From Clostridiales bacterium (lineage in GTDB: Bacteria; Bacillota; Clostridia; Oscillospirales; Oscillospiraceae): 11,613 bases of DNA. Location of the stretch: the NCBI GenBank assembly GCA_029098065.1, contig JAQXNP010000141.1, positions 1 to 11,613 on the forward strand, given 5' to 3'. The notes beneath the pieces were generated by a model. It searched no databases, was not told the origin of the DNA, and was given only the letters and a program-made list of their open reading frames with translations. Shown here piece after piece: positions 5,929 through 11,613 of the stretch; positions within the stretch are counted from its first letter, which is position 1, and the number at the start of each line of letters is the position of its first letter. The position numbers and the translations under genes were made by a program.

Positions 5929-6531
5929 TCATTTTTTCATCTGGAAGGGCACCATCTCCACCCGGACAAAGTAGCCCTGGCTGTGTTTGCACACCCAGCA
6001 CTGCTCCGGGGGCCTGGTCGCGGTGACGATATAGCCGCAGTTGAGGCACATCCACTGACATTCGCTCTCGTTGATGAAGAGCCTGTCCTGCTCCAGCAGA
6101 TCGGCAAAGCGGCCGAACCGGTCCCCGTGGACCTGTTCGATCCGGGCCACCTGGGAGAAGAGGTGGGAGATCTCGGGAAAGCCCTCCTCCTTGGCGATGT
6201 GGGCAAACCCGGTATAGTCATGCTCGTACTCCTGGTACTCATTGTGCTGGGCGGCCCGCAGGTGCTCCAGCACAGTGGTGTAGAGGTCCACAGGATAGGT
6301 GCCGTCGATCCGGATATTCTCTCCCGAGTGCTTTTCCAGGTAGTCATAAAACGCCCGGGCGTGGGCCAGTTCCTGATTCGCGGTAAAAAGGAACACCGCC
6401 TCCACCACCTCCAGGCCGTTTTTCTTTGCCAGCCCGGCGGAAAAGGTGTAGCGGTTCCTGGCCTGGCTCTCCCCGGCAAAGGCCCGGAGGAGATTCCGCT
6501 TGGTCTCGCTGTGTTCAAAGGAAACGGACAT
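5929..6531 (-). CDS. rbr: Rubrerythrin
   Basis: A 200-residue cytoplasmic diiron peroxidase that reduces hydrogen peroxide with electrons from rubredoxin-type centres, protecting anaerobes from oxygen stress. The ferritin-like domain spans about residues 5-150, with likely iron ligands E21 (GESQARNRY), E54 and H57 (ANQELAHA), E98 or E103 (HNEYQEYEH), E120, and E132/H135 (RIEQVHGDRF). The C-terminal rubredoxin-like domain has C162-x2-C165-G-Y and C178-x2-C181. Start at ATG 6531 with AAGGGGG 7 nt upstream. Length and ligands agree with classical rubrerythrin. It follows the HD-domain gene by 50 bp, and its ribosome site and start lie in a 12-bp hairpin (separate entry). The next genes downstream are phage-type and separated by a hairpin. 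Confidence 0.95.
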   Translation of the reverse strand: MSVSFEHSETKRNLLRAFAGESQARNRYTFSAGLAKKNGLEVVEAVFLFTANQELAHARAFYDYLEKHSGENIRIDGTYPVDLYTTVLEHLRAAQHNEYQEYEHDYTGFAHIAKEEGFPEISHLFSQVARIEQVHGDRFGRFADLLEQDRLFINESECQWMCLNCGYIVTATRPPEQCWVCKHSQGYFVRVEMVPFQMKK

Positions 6532-6567
6532 GCTGATACCCCCTTAACAGATGGCATCAGCATGTCC
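6526..6567 (-). promoter_or_regulatory. Hairpin masking the rubrerythrin start codon
   Basis: A perfect 12-bp inverted repeat (GGACATGCTGAT at 6526-6537, ATCAGCATGTCC at 6556-6567) has an 18-nt spacer. In the - strand mRNA the start codon ATG lies in the 3' arm and the AAGGGGG ribosome site in the loop. It could be an RNA switch or, as DNA, a dimeric repressor site. No promoter with good -35/-10 was found between it and the HD gene. Confidence 0.6.
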
Positions 6568-6581
6568 ATTTTCTGCCTGCT

Positions 6582-7115
6582 TTATGCGCTTGCGCGGCCC
6601 CGGGCGGCCGGCTCTCCCCTCGGCGGGGCGGGCAGCACATAGGGGGCGGGGATGGTGTCGGGCAGGATTCCCAGCAGCTCCAGCACCGCGCACACCTTGT
6701 CCATGGTACTCACGGCGAAGGACTCCCGGAAGTGATAGGGCGTCCAGGTCAGGGGAAACATATGGGTCGCGATGATGTCTCTCTCCCGCTCGGTCAGGTC
6801 AAACCGCTCCTCCGCGTTGCGGAGAGCCTGTCCGGGATGGTTCCGCAGGTGGTCCCAGGCCCCGTGGAGCCCCCGGTCGGTCCAGTCGTAGAGGTAGAGA
6901 TCGTGGAGCAGCCCGCCCCGTGCGGCCTCCCGGGCGTTCCAGCCCAGCCGGCGGCAGAGGCAGAAGCTGGTGTAGGACACCAGAAGGGAGTGGTGTCCGC
7001 AGCTGAATCCCGCCCGGTGCTGAGGCAGCCCGGTCATCTGCTGCACCGCCCGGTGCGGCAGCAGATCGTCCACGCAGGCCAGCCACTCCGCCCGCTCCTT
7101 GAATTTCCAAAACAT
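6582..7115 (-). CDS. HD-domain phosphohydrolase-like protein
   Basis: A 177-residue cytoplasmic protein starting at ATG 7115 with GGAGG 9 nt upstream. The HD signature is complete: H41/H42 in SCGHHSLLVSY, the doublet H71-D72 in GGLLHDLYLYDW, H93 in NHPGQA, H118 in IATHMFPL, and D139 in STMDKVCAVLE. HD proteins are metal-dependent phosphohydrolases acting on nucleotides or phosphate esters; the substrate here cannot be told. The last 25 residues are proline-, alanine- and arginine-rich and look disordered. Its ribosome site lies in one arm of an 18-bp hairpin (separate entry). It is 95 bp downstream of miaA and 50 bp upstream of the rubrerythrin gene on the same strand, so cotranscription is likely but not shown. 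Confidence 0.85.
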   Translation of the reverse strand: MFWKFKERAEWLACVDDLLPHRAVQQMTGLPQHRAGFSCGHHSLLVSYTSFCLCRRLGWNAREAARGGLLHDLYLYDWTDRGLHGAWDHLRNHPGQALRNAEERFDLTERERDIIATHMFPLTWTPYHFRESFAVSTMDKVCAVLELLGILPDTIPAPYVLPAPPRGEPAARGRASA

Positions 7116-7120
7116 GACAA

Positions 7121-7174
7121 TTTCCTCCGCTTTTTCGGTTCATGAAATCAGTCTACCCGAAAAAGCGAAGGAAA
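7121..7174 (-). promoter_or_regulatory. 18-bp hairpin masking the HD gene ribosome site
   Basis: Arms 7121-7138 (TTTCCTCCGCTTTTTCGG) and 7157-7174 (CCGAAAAAGCGAAGGAAA) are complementary at 17 of 18 positions as DNA; in the - strand RNA the odd pair is a G-U wobble, so all 18 pair. The 18-nt loop contains TTCATGAA. The 3' arm holds GGAGGAAA, the ribosome site of the HD gene (ATG 7115). The weak -10 CATAAT at 7190-7185 would start the RNA at the foot of the stem, but it has no good -35. No U tract follows, so it is not a standard terminator. Confidence 0.65.
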
Positions 7175-7210
7175 CCAGAGAGAAATTATGATCCTTTTGT
7201 AAAGATTTTC

Positions 7211-8125
7211 TTATGATCTCTCGTCTCCGGCCAAAAAGGCGTCGATGAGCTCCCGGGCCTCCCCCACGGGGTCGCCCTCCATCCCGAGCCAGTGGACATC
7301 CCGGTCCTTTTTGAACCAGGAGACCTGCCGCTTGGCAAACCGCTTAATGGCCCGGCCCAGCTCGTCTGTCAGCTCCTCCTCGGAGCTCAGCTTTCCCTGC
7401 AGGTACCACAGGATATACCGGTACTCCAGCCCCAGCCCCTCCAGAAATGCGTCGGGGACGCCCCGGGCCCGGAGTCCCGCCACCTCCTGGATCATCCCGG
7501 CATCCAGCCGGACCTGCAGCCGCCGGTCGATGCGGTCGCAGATCACCGCCCGGGGATAGCTCACCCCCAGGGTGAGCACCTCATAGCGGGGCTGCCGGGG
7601 GGCCTCCGCGTGGGGGTCCTCACCGTTTCTGGTCTTTTCAATGAGCCGCACCAGCCGGGGCCGGTTGTTCCAGGCGTCGGCGTCGGCCTCCACGCCCAGA
7701 GCGGCCAGCTCATCCCGCAGTTCCGGAGCGGACATGTCCTCCAGCCGGGCCCGCAGGGCGGTGTCGGGCGGGGCGTCATGGAACACATACCCCTCCGCCA
7801 CCGCCCGGAGATAGAGCCCGGTGCCCCCCACCAGGAAGGGGAGATGTCCCCGGCTCAGGATCCCGTCAAGGGCGGCATAGGCCTCCTGCTGGAACCGGGC
7901 CACCGAGTAGGCCTCTCCCGGATCGGCCACATCCAGCAGATGGTGGGGGACTCCCTCCATCTCCTCCGGGGGGATCTTCCCGGTGCCCAGATCCAGCCCC
8001 CGGTAGACCTGTCGGGAATCGGCGGAGACGATCTCTCCGCCGTACTGTTTGGCCAGGGTTACCCCCAGGGAACTTTTCCCACAGGCGGTGGGACCCAGGA
8101 CCACGATGAGCTTGGGTTTGGACAT
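7211..8125 (-). CDS. miaA: tRNA dimethylallyltransferase
   Basis: A 304-residue enzyme that transfers the dimethylallyl group of DMAPP to N6 of A37 in tRNAs reading codons that start with U, the first step to ms2i6A. Diagnostic motifs: P-loop GPTACGKS (residues 11-18), DSRQVYRGLDLGTGK (36-50), HHLLDVADPGEAYSVARF (61-78), LVGGTGLYLRAV (about 98-109), and the C-terminal tRNA-binding stretch EGLGLEYRYILWYLQG and KRFAKRQVSWFKKD, normal for the family. Length is typical. The ATG at 8125 has GGAGG 7 nt upstream. It lies 33 bp downstream of the PbpA-like gene and likely shares its transcript. A short acidic C-terminal tail follows the conserved domain. Confidence 0.97.
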   Translation of the reverse strand: MSKPKLIVVLGPTACGKSSLGVTLAKQYGGEIVSADSRQVYRGLDLGTGKIPPEEMEGVPHHLLDVADPGEAYSVARFQQEAYAALDGILSRGHLPFLVGGTGLYLRAVAEGYVFHDAPPDTALRARLEDMSAPELRDELAALGVEADADAWNNRPRLVRLIEKTRNGEDPHAEAPRQPRYEVLTLGVSYPRAVICDRIDRRLQVRLDAGMIQEVAGLRARGVPDAFLEGLGLEYRYILWYLQGKLSSEEELTDELGRAIKRFAKRQVSWFKKDRDVHWLGMEGDPVGEARELIDAFLAGDERS

Positions 8126-8158
8126 GGAAGCTCCTCCTTCTCCGCACAGGACACGTTT

Positions 8159-9514
8159 TTATTCATTCACCAGAGCGTTGAGCACACTGGCGGCCACACT
8201 GCCGGCCGCCTCCGACCCTGAACCGCCGTTTTCCACCACCACCACGAAGGCGTACGGGGTGTCCTCCCCCCGCAGAAATCCGGCGAACCAGGCGTGCGGC
8301 GTCTTTCCGCCCCCCACCTCGGCGGTGCCCGATTTGGCGCACACCTCCATGTTCGGAAACCGTCCGGCGTCGTAGGTGGTCTGGACGTTGTTGGCCATAA
8401 ATTCCGTCAGAATCCGGGCGGTGTCCTCCCGGATCAGTGTTCCCGTCCGCTTTTTGAGGTAGAAAGACAGCGGGAAGTCCAGGGATGACTCCGTTTTCAG
8501 GATCAGCTGGGGCACGGCGGCCGCTCCGCCCCGGGCGATGGCTCCCATATAAACCATCACCCCGCAGGGATTGACCAGATCGTTATACTGGCCCACGCCG
8601 GCCCAGCCCGTCTGTCCGTCGGTGGCCCCCTCCATCCCGAAGGAGCCCGCGGCGGTGGACAGTCCGCTCACCGAATATTGGCTTGTGAGTCCCGCCTGTC
8701 TCGCGTATTTCTCCAGCGTTTCCGGCCCCAGCTTTGCGGCGAGCGTCGCGAAGAATCCGTTGCAGGACACGGCGAGGGCCTCCTTCGCGGTCAGTTCCCC
8801 GTGGGCTTTCTGACAGGTGACGGTCTCCTCTCCCACCGGGGCGGAGCCGGTACAGGTGAAGGTCCAGGTGTCCCAGTCGGGCAGATTTTCAATGGCGGCG
8901 GCCAGGGTGACCAGCTTGAACACCGATCCGGGGGGATAGGTGGACTGGAGGAACCGGTTGAGGTAGACCCCCTCATAGGCTTCGTCCCCATCCCGGATCT
9001 CAGGCGAATCGGCGGGATCGTAGTTGGGGGCGGAGTACATGCACAGCACCTCGCCGGTCTCATAATTGTACACCGCCACCGTTCCTTTCCGCCCCGCCAT
9101 AGCCTGGTGGGCCACATAGTTCAGGTGGGCGTCGATGGTCAGATACAGGTCATTCCCCTCCCCCAGAGGGGAATAGGCGCCGGTGAACAGGTTATACCCC
9201 GACAGCCGGTCGGAAAACGCGGTGAGGGCTCCGGTCCCGATCTTCCCCTGGGCATCCCCCACGGCATGGAGCACAGCCCGACGAACCGCGGGATTTTCAT
9301 AATAGACCCGTTTTCCATCCGAATTGACATAACTCAAGATATCTCCGTCCCGGTCCAGCACCCGTCCCACCGGAGTCTGTCCGCTGAACGTATACAGATA
9401 GGCCGCCCACCGGCTCCCGCTGGTGACAAAGCGGAACGCGAAAACCAGGCTGCCCAGCAGCAGAGCGGCAGCCAGGATCAGACAGACAGCGGCCCGTTTT
9501 TCAATCTTTCTCAT
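8159..9514 (-). CDS. PbpA-like class B penicillin-binding transpeptidase
   Basis: A 451-residue, membrane-anchored peptidoglycan transpeptidase. Residues 8-30 are a single N-terminal membrane anchor (signal-anchor), followed by a short N-terminal extracellular domain and the transpeptidase domain from about residue 145. The three catalytic motifs are S197-V-F-K200 (SxxK), S250-C-N252 (SxN) and K394-S-G-T397 (KTG-type box, with Ser as often seen in class B enzymes). The short N-terminal region resembles PbpA rather than long PBP2 or SpoVD. Start at ATG 9514 overlaps the FtsW stop by 4 nt (ATGA), so the two are translated in step; SEDS polymerases and class B PBPs work as a complex. Likely roles are septum, elongation or spore-cortex synthesis. 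It is followed 33 bp later by miaA. Confidence 0.93.
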   Translation of the reverse strand: MRKIEKRAAVCLILAAALLLGSLVFAFRFVTSGSRWAAYLYTFSGQTPVGRVLDRDGDILSYVNSDGKRVYYENPAVRRAVLHAVGDAQGKIGTGALTAFSDRLSGYNLFTGAYSPLGEGNDLYLTIDAHLNYVAHQAMAGRKGTVAVYNYETGEVLCMYSAPNYDPADSPEIRDGDEAYEGVYLNRFLQSTYPPGSVFKLVTLAAAIENLPDWDTWTFTCTGSAPVGEETVTCQKAHGELTAKEALAVSCNGFFATLAAKLGPETLEKYARQAGLTSQYSVSGLSTAAGSFGMEGATDGQTGWAGVGQYNDLVNPCGVMVYMGAIARGGAAAVPQLILKTESSLDFPLSFYLKKRTGTLIREDTARILTEFMANNVQTTYDAGRFPNMEVCAKSGTAEVGGGKTPHAWFAGFLRGEDTPYAFVVVVENGGSGSEAAGSVAASVLNALVNE

Positions 9515-11310
9515 AGCTCATCCTCATCTTCCGGCGATACTCTGGGGGCCATCTCCGCCCCCTGAGCGTCCTCCCGCCTGGAGGAGAGACGGATGGCGAA
9601 GCTGGCGTTCTGGCGGGTGTCGGTGGCTTTCAGAAAGGCCAGCAGCCCCCAGGAGGCGATCATGGACGAGCCGCCGTTGGACACGAAGGGAAAGGTGACT
9701 CCGGTCATGGGCAGCAGGTCCATGCACCCGAACACGTTGAGGCAGGTCTGAAACACCATCATGGAGGTGGCGGCGCAGGCGGCGATGGTGTAGAAGGAGG
9801 ACCGCCCCGCCCGGGAGGCCCGGACGGCAAAGACAGCCAGGGTGACAATGCAGAGCACCGCCAGCAGGGCGATGAGGAGTCCCCACTCTTCACACAGCAT
9901 TCCGAAGACCAGGTCGGTGTCTCCTGCCCCCACCCGGTGGAGCCAGCCCTCTCCGGGACCTACGCCGATGAGCCCGCCGGAAGCGGCGGCGGTCATGGCC
10001 CGGGCATGCTGGGAGCCCGCTCCGGCAGAGACGTTTTCCCAGGCGTGGCCCCAGGAGGCGAAGCGGCTCATGATGTAAGGCTTCACGCTCAGAATCAGGA
10101 GGACGGCCCCGGCGGCGGCCCCGGTGATAAGAGCGAGGGTGGCCCAGTCCCCGGAGCGCAGGTAGGCGATCACCAGGAACGTGATAAAAAAGATCGCGGC
10201 GGTGCCGAAGTCACTCATAAGCGCCAGACACCCGAGGCAGACGCCGGTAAGCACCATAAACAGAGTGAGGTTCCGCTTCCGGAACAGCCGGTCCAGCGTG
10301 GCCGACCCTGCGAAGATATAGCAGATCTTGGCCAGCTCGGAGGGCTGCACCGACATCCCGCCGATGGTGATCCAGTTGGTGGCCCCGAACTTCCGGCTGC
10401 CCAGAAGGAGTGTAATCCCCAGCAGTCCAATGGCTCCGGCGGCCATGAGCCAGCGGATCCGCTTGGCCCGTTCCAGGTCCCGGAGAAAGATCCCCAGCAC
10501 CAGGAATACCGCCAGTCCCAGCACCACGCATAAAAACTGCTTGGGCAGGGCGGGCGTGTTGGAGGAGGCCACCACAGCCAGGGACAGGGTGGAGAGGAAA
10601 AAGGCGATGAGCTCCATCTCGAACCCCACCCGCCGCAGGGCCCGGAGGATGAGGAAATAGGCCCACATCAAAACTGTGAGGGCCAGGAAAGTGCCGGGCA
10701 GAGCGGGGGTAGCGTTTGCCCCTTCGGACAGTGTGAGCTGGATGCCGGCCAGCAGCTGAAACAGGGTCAGCAGCACCAGACTTCCCCAGGGGGACGCCGG
10801 CTTTGCCTTCCGGCGGCGCTCCCGCCGCTGCGCCTTCTCCTCCGGGGAGGTAGGCAGCAGCACCGTCTCCACTCCTGCCAGAGAGATCACATCTCCATAC
10901 CGGACCGGAGCGGAGTCCCTCACCCGCTCCCCGTTCAGCGTCACACCGCCCTTGGAGCCCAGGTCGTAAACCGTCCAGCGGTCTCCGGACTGCCGGATCA
11001 GGGCGGCGTGCTGCCGGGAGATCACCGGATATTCCAGCACCACGTCGGCGGAGGCTGTCCGCCCCAAAATATTTTCCCAGTGGGTCAGCGGAACATTGGC
11101 CCCGTTGGGCAGCGACAAGTACCCCCACACCTCGGGCATATGGGGGACCGTGAGCAGAGAACGGATGGCCACCGCCAAAATGAGCACTGCCAAAACAGGA
11201 AAAAGGAATCGGACCACTGTGGTATACCATCCGCCCACAGCGGGATACCGGGCCAGAAATTCATTTAAAAGATCCAGAACAGTCTGCGGCAGGGCCAGAA
11301 TTTCTTCCAA
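9511..11310 (-). CDS. FHA-domain fusion of an FtsW/RodA/SpoVE glycan polymerase
   Basis: A 599-residue SEDS-family peptidoglycan glycosyltransferase with an added N-terminal forkhead-associated domain. I chose TTG at 11310 because GGAGG lies 8 nt upstream; longer in-frame ATG starts would extend into the promoter. A membrane helix covers residues 33-53; FHA covers about 63-153 with G83-R84, S98-R-x-H101 and N126-G127, all typical for phospho-threonine binding. A basic linker (157-171) precedes about ten membrane helices. SEDS motifs are GATNWITIGG...QPSELAK, SDFGTAA, HARAMTAAASGGLIGVG followed by GDTDLVFG, and TGVTFPFVSNGGSS. It polymerises lipid II, probably with the PbpA-like partner next in the operon. 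FHA may recruit a kinase-modified partner, as in actinobacterial fhaB-rodA-pbpA loci; that link is inferred. Confidence 0.93.
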   Translation of the reverse strand: MEEILALPQTVLDLLNEFLARYPAVGGWYTTVVRFLFPVLAVLILAVAIRSLLTVPHMPEVWGYLSLPNGANVPLTHWENILGRTASADVVLEYPVISRQHAALIRQSGDRWTVYDLGSKGGVTLNGERVRDSAPVRYGDVISLAGVETVLLPTSPEEKAQRRERRRKAKPASPWGSLVLLTLFQLLAGIQLTLSEGANATPALPGTFLALTVLMWAYFLILRALRRVGFEMELIAFFLSTLSLAVVASSNTPALPKQFLCVVLGLAVFLVLGIFLRDLERAKRIRWLMAAGAIGLLGITLLLGSRKFGATNWITIGGMSVQPSELAKICYIFAGSATLDRLFRKRNLTLFMVLTGVCLGCLALMSDFGTAAIFFITFLVIAYLRSGDWATLALITGAAAGAVLLILSVKPYIMSRFASWGHAWENVSAGAGSQHARAMTAAASGGLIGVGPGEGWLHRVGAGDTDLVFGMLCEEWGLLIALLAVLCIVTLAVFAVRASRAGRSSFYTIAACAATSMMVFQTCLNVFGCMDLLPMTGVTFPFVSNGGSSMIASWGLLAFLKATDTRQNASFAIRLSSRREDAQGAEMAPRVSPEDEDEL

Positions 11311-11342
11311 TCCGGGGGCCTCCTTCCGGTCAAAGTGAGTGT

Positions 11343-11371
11343 AGTATACCACATTTACACGGGGGGCGCAA
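11343..11371 (-). promoter_or_regulatory. Promoter of the FtsW-pbpA-miaA operon
   Basis: On the - strand TATACT (11348-11343) is preceded by TGG, an extended -10 (TGGTATACT), 17 bp after TTGCGC (11371-11366). The predicted transcript start near 11336 leaves about 26 nt before the TTG start at 11310. A nearby alternative -35, TTGATT at 11375-11370, has 21-bp spacing and is unlikely. Direct repeats GTCTACCA begin 11 bp upstream of the -35. Confidence 0.7.
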
Positions 11372-11378
11372 TCAACCC

Positions 11379-11478
11379 CATGTCTACCAAAAGTCAACCA
11401 AAAAATCTCCGGAATCCCTCATCCCCCAGGGCTTTCCCGGAACCGCCCCATTTCATGTCTACCAAAAAGTCTACCAAA
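11379..11478. repeat. Two paired direct repeats with the core GTCTACCA
   Basis: GTCTACCA occurs at 11382-11389, 11457-11464 and 11469-11476, and GTCAACCA at 11393-11400. The four cores form two pairs with centres 11 and 12 bp apart (one helical turn), and both pairs begin with CATGTCTACCAAAA (11379 and 11454), 75 bp apart. The arrangement resembles operator half-sites or recombinase-arm sites. Confidence 0.6.
11410..11440. repeat. Degenerate 31-bp direct repeat, copy 1 (copy 2 at 11579-11609)
   Basis: Aligned without gaps, 11410-11440 and 11579-11609 agree at 24 of 31 positions, sharing AATCCCT, CCCCA and GGCTTTCC. Both copies are preceded by AACCAAA (11396-11402 and 11570-11576). The pair brackets about 140 bp near the right edge. 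It may be an attachment-site footprint or an old duplicated noncoding element; neither is shown. Confidence 0.45.
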
Positions 11479-11613
11479 GTCACTTTTCCGGCCGTGAAGT
11501 TCCGCTTCATAGCCTTTTTCTGTCCTTTTCACAACTCTTATCGCTCCATCAGGGGAGTCATACTTTGCTAACCAAACCCGTAATCCCTTGGGCCCCAAGG
11601 CTTTCCGGGTTTC
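11419..11613 (-). other. Intergenic right edge with an open frame of uncertain reality
   Basis: Beyond the operon promoter, 11372-11613 (242 bp) has no supported gene. On the - strand a frame stays open from the window edge to TGA at 11419, 64 residues, including SPDGAIRVVKRTEKGYEAEL near its middle. Its last part, SDFGRLFGRH, comes from the GTCTACCA repeats, so the frame runs through repeat DNA. It could be the end of a gene outside the window or a chance frame; I favour chance or a translated repeat. Confidence 0.25.

Noticed and set aside
7185..7203. TTTACA and CATAAT on the - strand as a promoter for the HD gene
   Set aside because: The two hexamers are only 7 bp apart, too close for a normal promoter; at 17 bp no acceptable -35 exists.
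8327..8335. Ser in place of Thr in the KTG box of the PbpA-like protein (KSGT)
   Set aside because: KSG variants are common in active class B transpeptidases, so this is not a sign of an inactive enzyme.
11311..11397. Longer start of the FtsW fusion at an ATG at 11397
   Set aside because: It would place the start upstream of the extended -10 promoter at 11343-11351. GGAGG with 8 nt spacing supports TTG at 11310.

Overview
The window looks like chromosomal DNA of a spore-forming, anaerobic, fairly GC-rich Bacillota, most likely an Oscillospiraceae-type gut Clostridium. The support is indirect: strong AGGAGG ribosome sites, two perfect Spo0A-type 0A boxes, a rubrerythrin, a small DUF6514-like protein, an FHA-FtsW fusion next to a PbpA-like transpeptidase, and Clostridia-type phage lysis genes. 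No rRNA, tRNA or CRISPR array was seen.

Left part (1-1312): the 3' end of an unrecognised membrane-protein gene (+), a strong hairpin terminator, then a divergent pair. One member is a small two-helix membrane protein (-, 418-651). The other is a 90-residue DUF6514-like protein (+, 920-1192). Their shared 268-bp control region has one promoter per direction and two inverted 0A boxes. A 16-bp hairpin closes the region between two convergent genes.

Middle (1388-5794, all -): a large gene for a zinc ribbon plus exactly 20 back-to-back 36-residue Sel1 repeats, with its own promoter and about 150 nt of leader. Upstream of it, and ended by its own terminator, lies a compact phage-type cassette: tail-region small protein, XkdX-like protein, CHAP endolysin and class-4 holin. 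No capsid, packaging, integrase or regulator genes lie in the window, so it looks like a stand-alone lysis module or prophage remnant.

Right part (5929-11310, all -): in transcription order, an FHA-FtsW/RodA fusion, a PbpA-like transpeptidase (4-nt overlap), miaA, an HD-domain hydrolase and a rubrerythrin. The first two form a glycan polymerase/transpeptidase pair for wall or septum synthesis. The FHA domain offers a link to Ser/Thr phosphorylation. miaA follows 33 bp later. The HD and rubrerythrin genes are each preceded by a long perfect RNA hairpin with an 18-nt loop, which would bury the ribosome site or the start codon. The right edge (11372-11613) carries nested direct repeats (GTCTACCA and a 31-bp degenerate unit) with no convincing gene.

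The points most worth a second look are the two translation-masking hairpins, the cysteine-patterned Sel1 solenoid, the orphan lysis cassette with a probable internal start in the endolysin, and the 0A-box control region.
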